6,275 nucleotides of DNA from Bog-473 sp036502025 (GCA_036502025.1 DASXZJ010000048.1:1-6275); one strand, 5' to 3'. Counted from the first letter of the stretch, positions 1 through 6,275 are shown. The notes: generated from the letters alone by a model not told the origin. Made by a program: numbers and translations.

Positions 1-1777
1 CGGTCCCCTCCTGGCGGTCGTCGGCACTCAGGTGATCTTGGCTTTCCTGATCTTCGGCCGGTTCCCGAGCGACGCCGAGGAGGCTCTCAAACTGGCCGGC
101 CTCATCCTGTTGGGTGGTGGCACCGAGGTCGCCTTTCTCAGAGTGGTGCGCTGGCCACCCAGCTTCCGTCGGCAACGCGACGCCATCGCCGCCGCGTTCG
201 GCGCCCTGTCGGCCAGCGCGCGCAGTGGTGGCGACGTGCCGACGACGCTGGCCGCCACCGAGCTGGATCAAGCCAGCGACCTTCTGTCGGCCTCCGGATT
301 CGTCGGACGGGACGACGAGAGGGCGCTGCGCGGCCTCATCGACGAGGCACGCCGTATGCGGGTCGGGCTGGTCGCCCTGATCGGCCTGCGCCGCCGACTC
401 TCGGTCGCTTCACCTGACAGTTCCGCCCTGGCGCCGATCGAACAGGCACTGCAGCACCTCGGTGATGCTCTGGAGCGGTTAAGTCACGCTATCGACCGGT
501 CGCGAACCGACCCGCGAATCGTGGAGGACACCAGCGCGCTGGAGAGCGCCACCCAAGCCGCCTTCGACGTCGCATCCCCCGGAGACGCCGGCGTGCTGGT
601 GGCGAGCTGTGTCGAGCGGCTACGCGCCTTGGCCGGCCAGGTACGAGCGACCGAGAACCTGTTGGGCCATGGGATCCACGGCGGCTGGCACTTCCAAACC
701 CATCAGCTGTCGCGCCTCGGTGCCGCCCGCTCCATTCTGCGCGATTGGGGCATGACCCTACGTTCGAACCTGACCATGACGTCGCCGGCGCTTCGCCATG
801 CCATCCGCCTCGCCGTGGCGGTGCCCGTGGCCGACTTGCTGTCGCAGGTCGCCGGTCTGCCCCGCCCCTATTGGGTGCCGCTGACCGTCGCCGTGGTGCT
901 CAAAGGGGATTTCGGGAGTCTCTTCACCAGGGGCGCCGGGCGCGTGGTCGGGACCTGCGTCGGTGCGACCGGGGCGGGATTGCTGATCGCCGGCCTTCAC
1001 CCCGACCGGGCCGGCACTGCGGTGGCCGTGGGTCTGACCGCCTGGGGCGCCTACACCTTCTTCCAGTCCAGCTTCGCCATCGCCAGCACCTTCGTCGCTG
1101 CCATCGTGCTCCTGTTGCTGAGCATCACCCAGATCAACACGACCACCACGGCGCTTGACCGCCTGCTCGATACGGGGCTTGGGGGTGTCATTGCCCTGAC
1201 CGCCTACCTGGTCTGGCCCACCTGGTCGAGCGGCCAGGCGAGAAGGGCCGTCGCCCGGCTCGTCATAGCCCAGCGGACCTACCTAGCGGCGGTTCCTACG
1301 GTGGCCCTGGGCCACGAACACTCGTCGTCCCAGCTGACGGCCCTGGCTCGACAGGTCCGCCTGGCCTGGACCGAAGCGCAAGCGACCATTGCCCGATCGC
1401 TGGCCGAACCGACCAAATGGCGTGTGGACGGCGACACCGCCCAAAGCCTCATGGCGGCTCTTCTCCGGGTTACCCAGGCCGCGCACGCAATCCGGGTCGA
1501 GAAGGTGACACCGGCCCCCGGCGAACCGGCCCAGCCGCTGAGGGAGCTCAGAGATGGGATCGACGTGGCGCTGGGCCGCATCGTGACCGCGCTGGAGGAG
1601 AACCGGACGCTGACGTCGTTGCCGCCGCTGCGTGACCTCTATGCGGACGCCGCTAACAACGAAACGACAAGCCGGTCCACCGTGCTGGCGCTCGATGAGA
1701 TCGTCGATGCCATCGACACGGCTGGTCACCTGCTGCAAGGCAACACCCTTGAACAAGCAGGCAGGATCAGCACGTGA
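1..1777 (+). CDS. FUSC family inner-membrane protein, 5' end cut by window
   Basis: The reading frame is open to the left edge (first whole codon at 2, GPLLAVVGTQ...), so the GTG at 32 is probably internal and the gene starts outside the window. About 591 residues are visible. Two hydrophobic segments lie at about 2-65 and 90-140. A long, soluble, helical Arg/Ala/Leu-rich stretch follows (about 145-790), then a cluster of membrane helices (about 800-1220), then a soluble helical tail. The second membrane cluster carries the FUSC signature: YWVPLT at 869-886, followed by VVLKGDFGSLFTRGAGRVVGT. Family members (fusaric acid resistance protein/AaeB/YccS type) have two such membrane halves, each followed by a cytoplasmic domain, and some are linked to efflux of aromatic acids. 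The missing N-terminus would supply most of the first half. The substrate cannot be read from the sequence. The family call is firm; the transport role is inferred. Confidence 0.86.
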   Translation, partial: GPLLAVVGTQVILAFLIFGRFPSDAEEALKLAGLILLGGGTEVAFLRVVRWPPSFRRQRDAIAAAFGALSASARSGGDVPTTLAATELDQASDLLSASGFVGRDDERALRGLIDEARRMRVGLVALIGLRRRLSVASPDSSALAPIEQALQHLGDALERLSHAIDRSRTDPRIVEDTSALESATQAAFDVASPGDAGVLVASCVERLRALAGQVRATENLLGHGIHGGWHFQTHQLSRLGAARSILRDWGMTLRSNLTMTSPALRHAIRLAVAVPVADLLSQVAGLPRPYWVPLTVAVVLKGDFGSLFTRGAGRVVGTCVGATGAGLLIAGLHPDRAGTAVAVGLTAWGAYTFFQSSFAIASTFVAAIVLLLLSITQINTTTTALDRLLDTGLGGVIALTAYLVWPTWSSGQARRAVARLVIAQRTYLAAVPTVALGHEHSSSQLTALARQVRLAWTEAQATIARSLAEPTKWRVDGDTAQSLMAALLRVTQAAHAIRVEKVTPAPGEPAQPLRELRDGIDVALGRIVTALEENRTLTSLPPLRDLYADAANNETTSRSTVLALDEIVDAIDTAGHLLQGNTLEQAGRIST

Positions 1778-1784
1778 CTCTCTG

Positions 1785-1799
1785 GCGACGTAACGTCGC
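1785..1799. promoter_or_regulatory. 15-base palindrome, possible operator
   Basis: GCGACGT-A-ACGTCGC is a perfect 7-base inverted repeat around one central base, eight bases after the FUSC stop codon. The inner CGTAACG recurs at 1809-1815, exactly 20 bases further on, which is about two helical turns. This layout fits a binding site for a dimeric regulator of the downstream HD hydrolase gene. It could also fold as a 6-base-pair RNA stem with a TAA loop, but no T-tract follows. No known operator consensus is recognised. Confidence 0.3.
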
Positions 1800-1836
1800 G
1801 TTGATTCCCGTAACGGCGGACAGTCGGAGCTCTGCC

Positions 1837-1860
1837 GGCCCCGAATGGGCCAATTTAAGG
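1837..1860 (+). terminator. possible weak intrinsic terminator after FUSC gene
   Basis: GGCCC (1837-1841) and GGGCC (1847-1851) can form a 5-base-pair all-GC stem with loop CGAAT, followed by the A/T-rich AATTTAAGG. This resembles a short rho-independent terminator for the FUSC transcript, but the stem is short and the T-run is only three bases. The hairpin covers the ATG at 1845, which argues against that codon as a start for the next gene. Confidence 0.28.
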
Positions 1861-1872
1861 TTCTTGTAGATT
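1856..1872 (+). promoter_or_regulatory. possible -10 region for HD hydrolase gene
   Basis: This A/T-rich patch contains two TANNNT-type hexamers, TAAGGT (1856-1861) and TAGATT (1867-1872). Either would give a 5' leader of roughly 23-35 bases before the GTG at 1902. No convincing TTGACA-like -35 box lies 16-19 bases upstream of either, so this is only a weak promoter candidate. Confidence 0.22.
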
Positions 1873-1890
1873 CTGGGGCACCGGAAACTC

Positions 1891-1896
1891 AAGGAG
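1891..1896 (+). promoter_or_regulatory. ribosome binding site fixing the HD hydrolase start
   Basis: AAGGAG lies five bases before GTG 1902 and is the only good Shine-Dalgarno sequence near this gene. It selects GTG 1902 over the in-frame ATG at 1845, which has no purine-rich site in front and sits inside an inverted repeat. Confidence 0.75.
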
Positions 1897-1901
1897 CGCA
1901 C

Positions 1902-2483
1902 GTGGAGCTGACTGAAAAATTCGACCGGGCCTTCCTGCTGGCGTCTGAGCTGCACCGGACCCAGAAGCGCAAGAGCACCGAGATCCCCTACATCTCGCAC
2001 CTCATGACCGTGAGCGCCCTCGTGTTGGAGAACGGTGGGACCGAGGACGAGGCCATTGCCGCGCTCTTGCACGATGCGGTCGAGGACCAGGGCGGCCTCG
2101 CCACCCTTCAGCGCATAAGGGAAGAATTCGGCGACACGGTGGCCGACGTCGTGATGGAGCTGAGCGACACCGTCGAGACCCCCAAGCCCCCGTGGCGCGC
2201 CCGCAAGGAGCAGTACCTTCGCCACCTTGAAGTTGCGCCGCTCTCGGTCCTGCGGGTATCCGCCGCCGACAAGCGCCACAACGCGCGGTCCATCGTCAAG
2301 GACTACCTCCTGGTGGGTGACGATCTCTGGAACCGCTTCAGCGCGCCGGCCGCCGAGCAGATCTGGTACTACCGCTCCCTCGCGGATGTGTTCCGGCGGC
2401 GACTGGGAGGGTCGCTGGCCTCCGAGCTCTCCCGAGCCGTGGCTGATCTCGAATGGCTGATGGGTTCACCACGGGTCAGCTGA
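1902..2483 (+). CDS. Stand-alone HD-domain hydrolase, Mesh1/SpoT-like (predicted (p)ppGpp hydrolase)
   Basis: This gene encodes 193 residues from GTG 1902, chosen for the AAGGAG site just upstream; starting at ATG 1845 would add 19 residues with no family character. The protein matches the hydrolase domain of RelA/SpoT enzymes and small alarmone hydrolases such as Mesh1. It has QKRK (Arg23), PYISHL (His33), LLHDAVED (His57-Asp58 with Glu61-Asp62) and AADKRHN (Asp123, Asn127). His33, His57, Asp58 and Asp123 correspond to the metal ligands, and Glu61-Asp62 to the pair needed for 3'-pyrophosphate hydrolysis. No synthetase or regulatory domain is present, and the length suits a single-domain cytosolic enzyme. 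It would remove the 3' pyrophosphate from (p)ppGpp; Mesh1 relatives can also act on NADPH. It follows the FUSC gene by 124 bases, probably on its own promoter, and converges with the SGNH gene. Family is firm; substrate is inferred. Confidence 0.85.
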   Translation: MELTEKFDRAFLLASELHRTQKRKSTEIPYISHLMTVSALVLENGGTEDEAIAALLHDAVEDQGGLATLQRIREEFGDTVADVVMELSDTVETPKPPWRARKEQYLRHLEVAPLSVLRVSAADKRHNARSIVKDYLLVGDDLWNRFSAPAAEQIWYYRSLADVFRRRLGGSLASELSRAVADLEWLMGSPRVS

Positions 2484-2490
2484 ACGACCC
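2464..2490. terminator. overlapping hairpins at the convergent gene junction
   Basis: Two mutually exclusive short stems span the HD hydrolase stop codon: GTTCA (2464-2468) with TGAAC (2481-2485), and GGGTC (2473-2477) with GACCC (2486-2490). Neither has a T-tract, so intrinsic termination is uncertain. The remaining bases up to the SGNH stop at 2519 show no other structure. Confidence 0.22.
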
Positions 2491-2518
2491 CTGGCTATCG
2501 GTGCTGCCAATCCTCCAA

Positions 2519-3430
2519 CTATTGCGGTGGGTAGAGCTTCCCGATCGTCACCTCGAACGCCTTGGCAATGACCTTGGCGCCCGCCGGGTCGGGATCGTCG
2601 CCGAAATTCTCCTCCTGTCCCTCAATGCACGTGATGTCGAGGAGCGTGCACGCCCGCTCGACCGCTACCGGCACCCGCCCCCACTTCGATGCGACGAAAT
2701 GTGTCATATCCATCGACTCGAACGCGCTCTGCACGTCGGCGACCGGCGAGGCTGCAACGCCGTAGTCCATGTCCATGGCCTGGTTCAGCACGGGCACTCC
2801 GTCGACGCCGGCCGAGAGGGCCAGGGCGCGGGGAGCGCCCGGTCCGAGCCAGTCGCCCAGGAGCGGGTCGAACACGTTCATGCCCACAATCGGGATATTG
2901 GGACCCGCGGCCAGTCGCAGCGCGTCGAGGATGTAGGTGAGGTGTGCCTTCATCGTCACCAGCCTCTGGGTGAGGCAGGTGGACGGGTCGGCGGCATACA
3001 CGCAGCCGACGACGTCATTGCCGCCGATGTCCATCGTGACGAGCGCCACCTCGCCTTGATGGGCGCGCAGGAAGTCAACCGCGTTCTTCAGCTGCGACCC
3101 AGCGGGTGCGCAGGTGGACCCCGCCATCATGGAGTCGGTCGTCTCACCCGAGCAGGCCAGGTTGACCAGTTCGAGGCGTGGCACGTCCTTCTGGAAGTAG
3201 CCCGTGAGGATGTTGGGGAAGGACCTATTGCCGTTCCAGATCGGCACGGAGTCGCCCAGCGAGAGGTAGATCGGCGCCCTTGCTGCCGCCGCCGGGATCG
3301 ACGGCACGGGAGTACTCGCCTTTGAATGTGATGCGCCGGAGGCAACGCCGCCGAACATACCGGTGCTTCCGAACACGCCCAGGAAGAGGAACGCCAGAGA
3401 ACCGATCAGTTGGGCGGGCCGGCGTCGCAT
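2519..3430 (-). CDS. Secreted SGNH/GDSL-family hydrolase, atypical catalytic block V
   Basis: This gene encodes 303 residues. Start ATG 3430 is fixed by a TGA directly before it and by a good signal peptide: MRRR, a hydrophobic core (residues 8-30) and a likely cleavage after SGA (residues 31-33). SGNH blocks are clear: SLGDS (nucleophile Ser61), ACSGETT (Gly95) and GGND (Asn138). Six cysteines at 93/107, 143/152 and 261/268 are spaced like the three disulfides of secreted actinobacterial SGNH esterases. In block V, where relatives have DxxHPNxxG, this protein reads FGDDPDPAG: Phe276 and Asp279 occupy the Asp and His positions. Ser and the oxyanion-hole residues are kept, but the catalytic base is apparently lost, so it may be inactive, altered in mechanism, or affected by a one-base error (GAT for CAT). 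Relatives are esterases or lipases acting outside the cell. No good ribosome binding site precedes the ATG. The SWIM gene lies 81 bases upstream on the same strand. Confidence 0.87.
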   Translation of the reverse strand: MRRRPAQLIGSLAFLFLGVFGSTGMFGGVASGASHSKASTPVPSIPAAAARAPIYLSLGDSVPIWNGNRSFPNILTGYFQKDVPRLELVNLACSGETTDSMMAGSTCAPAGSQLKNAVDFLRAHQGEVALVTMDIGGNDVVGCVYAADPSTCLTQRLVTMKAHLTYILDALRLAAGPNIPIVGMNVFDPLLGDWLGPGAPRALALSAGVDGVPVLNQAMDMDYGVAASPVADVQSAFESMDMTHFVASKWGRVPVAVERACTLLDITCIEGQEENFGDDPDPAGAKVIAKAFEVTIGKLYPPQ

Positions 3431-3511
3431 TCACCCAGCGTGACACCACCCGGTCACCACCTCAACCACCTCAACCACCTAAACCGCTGACGAGACCGTT
3501 ACCCCGTCGGC
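3431..3511 (-). other. SWIM-SGNH intergenic gap with 9-base tandem repeat and possible leader ORF
   Basis: Read on the minus strand, this 81-base gap has an imperfect stem just after the SWIM stop (3505-3511 with 3486-3492, one C-A mismatch, no T-tract). It then has 2.7 copies of TTGAGGTGG (3483-3457). The repeat carries GAGGTG, a match to the anti-Shine-Dalgarno sequence, but 27 or more bases from the SGNH ATG. A short frame of GTG codons (earliest at 3478, also 3469, 3460 and 3457) runs up to 15 codons and stops at TGA 3433-3431, directly against ATG 3430. That could be a leader peptide feeding reinitiation, or chance. No convincing -10/-35 pair is visible. Confidence 0.3.
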
Positions 3512-4738
3512 TTACGTCTTCCGAGTCCGCTTGGATGGGGATCCGATCTCGAAGGCACGGGCTTCTGCCTCGGCGACCAGCCTGGTGTAGGCGGTGTCCA
3601 GGAGATCGGTTACGTCGCGACCACGAACGACCAGCACACCACGCGGGAGCTGGCGCAGGACCGCCCCGGGTACCTCTGTCGCCCGAGGCAGGCAGTGCAC
3701 ACCGGCGAGCTCGGGGCCACTATTCCAAAAGTTGGACACGAATCCGGAAAGCTTCGGAGCAACCAGATCCGGGTCGGTGGCGGACGTGTCCTCGTCGGGA
3801 CTCACTCCCGCCTTGCCGCCACGACGCTCGCGCAACTCGGCCAGGAGTGCGGCGCGATCGCGGCCGCGGAAGGCGAGGAGAAGGAAGGGGTCGTTGTCGA
3901 ACGCCTCGGCCATTAGGTAGCAAACCGCGGCGGCGTGCTTGCACGGCGTCGCCCAGTCTGGGCAGTTGCAGGCCGTGATTAAGTGGGACCCCCGCTCCGG
4001 GAAGAGCGGCACCCCGGCCTCCGCGAACACCTCCTCAATCTCGTGTGGCAACTCACCGGCCAGGAGACGGGCGGCATAACCGGCCTGTGCGGCCAGCGTC
4101 TCGATGATGGCTTCCCACCTCACGTCGCTGGCCGCGGGCATGGATATCTGCACTCCGTACGGCGTGCGCCGTGTCCCTTGCACTTGAGCGACCGCGAGAC
4201 CGGCCCCGATGCCCAGGTCGATCACCTGTCCCTGCCGGGCGTAGGTGCGCCCTCGAGCGAGGCGACCACCGGCCAGGACCGACTCGACCGCGGCCAGGAA
4301 CCGCCTGGACCACCAGGTCTCGCCGATGGCGCCGCGGCGGCTGCGCAACGCCAGGCCGTTTTCCACCGCGATCCGCTTGGCGGGCTTGAAGCGGGACCAG
4401 TCACTTCGGGACCGCCACTCACCCGACTCGTCCTCTTCCCAGACCTCCTCCTCAATGTCATCGGGAAAGACGCTCTCGTCCTCATTGTCGAAAAAGGCGT
4501 CGGACTCTTCATCCTCCTCATCGGAAGCAGCCTCTTCGTCAAGATCCAGTGCTTCGAGCAGCGCGGCCCGTAGCCGGGACAGCTCGGCTGCGCCGGCCGC
4601 CGTTGGGTGGGCCTTGTGCCGGCGCCGCAATGCCTGCACCTGATCGACCAGCCCTTGCAGATCCCCTACGGCTTCCGCCGAAGCGTGGTTGCGGTTAGGC
4701 CCCCGGGCCGGACCTGCCTTCTTCTTGGGCGGGCTCAT
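3512..4738 (-). CDS. SWIM zinc-finger protein, partner of SNF2 helicase
   Basis: This gene encodes 408 residues from ATG 4738 (MSPPKKKAG). That start overlaps the helicase stop as ATGA; a longer frame back to 4906 only shadows the helicase gene. The N-terminus is basic, followed by a helical stretch (residues 25-64). Residues 65-107 are extremely acidic (25 Asp/Glu, no Lys/Arg), and a basic segment comes next. The conserved core begins at TWWSRRFL (141-148) and continues with RLARGRTYARQGQV (159-172) and an RRTPYGV strand. The SWIM motif is CNC-x6-CKH, with zinc ligands Cys257, Cys259, Cys266 and His268. The C-terminus is a helical domain with no recognised motif. SWIM domains bind zinc and are thought to contact DNA or protein. 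From memory, bacterial SWIM proteins commonly sit beside SNF2 helicases, as in the mycobacterial helZ (Rv2101)-Rv2102 pair. This protein probably assists or targets the helicase; its exact role is unknown. Confidence 0.9.
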   Translation of the reverse strand: MSPPKKKAGPARGPNRNHASAEAVGDLQGLVDQVQALRRRHKAHPTAAGAAELSRLRAALLEALDLDEEAASDEEDEESDAFFDNEDESVFPDDIEEEVWEEDESGEWRSRSDWSRFKPAKRIAVENGLALRSRRGAIGETWWSRRFLAAVESVLAGGRLARGRTYARQGQVIDLGIGAGLAVAQVQGTRRTPYGVQISMPAASDVRWEAIIETLAAQAGYAARLLAGELPHEIEEVFAEAGVPLFPERGSHLITACNCPDWATPCKHAAAVCYLMAEAFDNDPFLLLAFRGRDRAALLAELRERRGGKAGVSPDEDTSATDPDLVAPKLSGFVSNFWNSGPELAGVHCLPRATEVPGAVLRQLPRGVLVVRGRDVTDLLDTAYTRLVAEAEARAFEIGSPSKRTRKT

Positions 4739-6275
4739 GAGGCCGCCGATGCAGCCGAGGCTTCGGCCGAGAGGCGGAACACGTCGGCCAGATCGTCGGT
4801 GGACAGTTCGGTGAGCCAGCCCTCGCCCGCCCCGACGACCCGCTCGGCCAGGTCCCGCTTGGACTCGATCAGCTGGTCGATCCGGTCCTCGAGCGTCCCC
4901 GCACACACCAGCTTACGAACCAGGACATCCTTGCGCTGTCCGATGCGGAAGGCACGGTCGGTGGCCTGGTTCTCCACCGCCGGGTTCCACCAGCGGTCGA
5001 AGTGGATGACGTGGTTGGCCGCAGTGAGGTTGAGGCCGGTGCCGCCGGCCCTGAGGGAGAGGACCATGATCGGGACGTCGCTCCCGGGATCCTGGAATTC
5101 GGTGACCATGTCGTCGCGCCGTCCCCGAGCCACCCCGCCGTGGAGGTAGGAGATCCGGCAGCCGAGCCGGGCCGACAGGTTCTCCACCAGCAGCGATCCC
5201 ATCTCGGCGAACTGGGTGAAGACCAGGGCCCGCTCGCCCGAGTCGAGTATCTCGTCGAGGATCTCGGCGGCGCGTTCGAGTTTGCCGGAGCGGCCGGGGA
5301 GGGCGGAGCCGTCGCTGAGGAACTGGGCCGGGTGGTTGCAGACCTGCTTGAGGCGCAGCATGGCCGTGAGCACCAGCCCCTTCCGGGCGATGCCCTCGGC
5401 CTCCTCGATACGGCGCAGCATGTCGTCCACCACCGCCTGGTAGAGCGTGACCTGCTCCTTGGTCAGGGTGCACAGTTCATTCATCTCAAACTTCTCGGGC
5501 AGGTCCGGCACGATGTTCCGGTCCGTCTTGAGCCGACGCAGAATGAACGGCCGGGTGAGCGACCGCAGCTGCTCGGCCGCCTCCTCGTCTCGGAACCGCT
5601 CGACCGGGATGACGAATCGCTTGCGGAAGGACTGCGCTGACCCGAGCAGGCTGGGATTGAGGATCTCCATGATCGACCACAGTTCACCGAGGTGGTTCTC
5701 GACCGGCGTGCCGGTCAGGGCCACCTTGCGGGGGGAGGGCAGCGAGCGGACCGCCTTGCTCTGCTTGGCCTCGGGGTTTTTCACGTTCTGGGCCTCATCG
5801 AGCACGATGCGGCGCCACGGCACCTTGGAAAGGACGGCTCGGTCCCGAGTGGCCAGGGCGTAGGTGGTGATCACGATGTCCGAAGAGGCGGCCCGCTTCT
5901 CGAAGGTCGCCTCCCGGGCTCGGGTGGCACCGTGATGCACCATCACCGAGAGGTCGGGCGTGAAGCGTTCTGACTCGCGGGCCCAGTTGCCAGCGACCGA
6001 CGTGGGGCAAATGACCAGAGTCGGCCCGCCGACGTCCTTGACCTTCTTGTCCCGACGGGTGGTTTCGGCGGCGGTCAGGTGCTCCACCTGGAGCAAGGCG
6101 AGCACGGTGGCCGTCTTGCCCAAACCCATGTCATCAGCCAGGCAGGCCCCGAGTCCGAGGCGCTCCAGCATCTGCAGCCAGGCCACGCCGCGCTGTTGGT
6201 ACGGGCGCAGCTCGCCGATGAAGCCTTCCGGAGTGGGGTGGACCTCGAGCGCACCTTCGAGTTCTCCCCGCAACA
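4735..6275 (-). CDS. SNF2-family DEAQ-box helicase/ATPase, 5' end cut by window
   Basis: The frame is open to the right edge; 512 whole codons are visible and family members usually have a few hundred more residues on the N-terminal side. Counting from the codon at 6273, the motifs in order are: LRPYQQRGVAWL (22-33), Walker A DDMGLGKT (47-54), LVICPTSVAGNW (86-97, motif Ia), DEAQ (159-162, motif II), LTGTP (187-191, motif III), the VFTQF strand (351-355), LSLRAGGTGLNL (405-416, motif V) and QATDRAFRIGQ (436-446, motif VI). Both RecA-like lobes are complete and every ATPase motif is intact. DEAQ in place of DEAH is usual in bacterial SNF2 proteins. SNF2 enzymes use ATP to move along double-stranded DNA and remodel bound proteins, generally without strand separation. 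The stop codon overlaps the SWIM gene start (ATGA), so the two proteins are likely made together. The helZ-like assignment is by family resemblance; the biological role is not known. Confidence 0.95.
   Translation of the reverse strand, partial: LRGELEGALEVHPTPEGFIGELRPYQQRGVAWLQMLERLGLGACLADDMGLGKTATVLALLQVEHLTAAETTRRDKKVKDVGGPTLVICPTSVAGNWARESERFTPDLSVMVHHGATRAREATFEKRAASSDIVITTYALATRDRAVLSKVPWRRIVLDEAQNVKNPEAKQSKAVRSLPSPRKVALTGTPVENHLGELWSIMEILNPSLLGSAQSFRKRFVIPVERFRDEEAAEQLRSLTRPFILRRLKTDRNIVPDLPEKFEMNELCTLTKEQVTLYQAVVDDMLRRIEEAEGIARKGLVLTAMLRLKQVCNHPAQFLSDGSALPGRSGKLERAAEILDEILDSGERALVFTQFAEMGSLLVENLSARLGCRISYLHGGVARGRRDDMVTEFQDPGSDVPIMVLSLRAGGTGLNLTAANHVIHFDRWWNPAVENQATDRAFRIGQRKDVLVRKLVCAGTLEDRIDQLIESKRDLAERVVGAGEGWLTELSTDDLADVFRLSAEASAASAAS

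Noticed and set aside
2453..3325. A 290-codon open frame on the plus strand opposite the SGNH gene.
   Set aside because: It mirrors the SGNH codons, has no family motifs, and its Arg/His/Gly-rich composition is typical of an antisense shadow in high-GC DNA. The minus-strand protein has a signal peptide and SGNH blocks.
3440..3457. GTGAC/GTCAC inverted repeat ahead of the SGNH start.
   Set aside because: Only five base pairs with an 8-base loop and no supporting context; expected by chance at this size.
3486..3511. An inverted repeat (GCTGACG/CGTCGGC) considered as a terminator of the SWIM gene.
   Set aside because: The minus-strand RNA has a C-A mismatch, a 12-base loop and no T-tract, so it is not convincing as an intrinsic terminator.
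3280..3978. A 232-codon plus-strand frame spanning the SGNH start, the gap and part of the SWIM gene.
   Set aside because: It is Arg/Pro-rich with no recognisable domain, crosses two well-supported opposite-strand genes, and has no ribosome binding site I could identify.
4739..4906. A 56-residue N-terminal extension of the SWIM protein.
   Set aside because: It lies wholly inside the helicase C-terminus in another frame and reads as Arg/Gly-rich shadow sequence. ATG 4738 gives the classic ATGA overlap.
5002..5640. A 212-codon plus-strand frame opposite the helicase.
   Set aside because: It is a shadow of the SNF2 motifs on the other strand and shows no family features.
2519..6275. The minus-strand gene run considered as a possible defence or toxin-antitoxin island.
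   Set aside because: No nuclease, methylase, toxin, integrase or other defence partner is visible. The SNF2-SWIM pair also occurs as ordinary chromosomal genes, and the SGNH protein is a secreted hydrolase with no evident link to it.

Overview
The window is high-GC DNA with five protein-coding genes, two of them cut by the window edges. The GC-rich codons, a GTG start with an AAGGAG ribosome binding site, and the secreted SGNH hydrolase type all suggest a high-GC actinobacterium. The lineage within that group cannot be fixed from the sequence alone. I saw no rRNA, tRNA, CRISPR array, transposase, integrase or attachment site.

Left part, plus strand (1-2483): the C-terminal part of a FUSC-family inner-membrane protein runs in from the left edge. 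A 124-base gap follows, holding a 15-base palindrome, a GC-rich hairpin and an A/T-rich stretch. Next comes a stand-alone HD-domain hydrolase of the Mesh1/SpoT type, a predicted (p)ppGpp hydrolase with all its metal-binding residues. Its best start is a GTG at 1902, not the upstream ATG at 1845.

Right part, minus strand (6275 down to 2519): the C-terminal two-thirds or so of a SNF2-family helicase runs in from the right edge. Its stop codon overlaps the start of a SWIM zinc-finger protein in an ATGA overlap, so the two are almost certainly co-transcribed and translationally coupled. After 81 bases comes a secreted six-cysteine SGNH/GDSL hydrolase. The HD hydrolase and SGNH genes converge with only 35 bases between them.

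The SNF2-SWIM pair is the one clear functional unit: a DNA translocase with a zinc-binding partner, presumably acting on DNA or nucleoprotein. The other genes show no obvious link to it or to each other. The points most worth a second look are the apparent loss of the catalytic Asp/His pair in the SGNH hydrolase, a 43-residue highly acidic segment in the SWIM protein, the orphan alarmone hydrolase, and a possible short leader ORF ending directly at the SGNH start codon. I did not find a clearly new multi-gene system.
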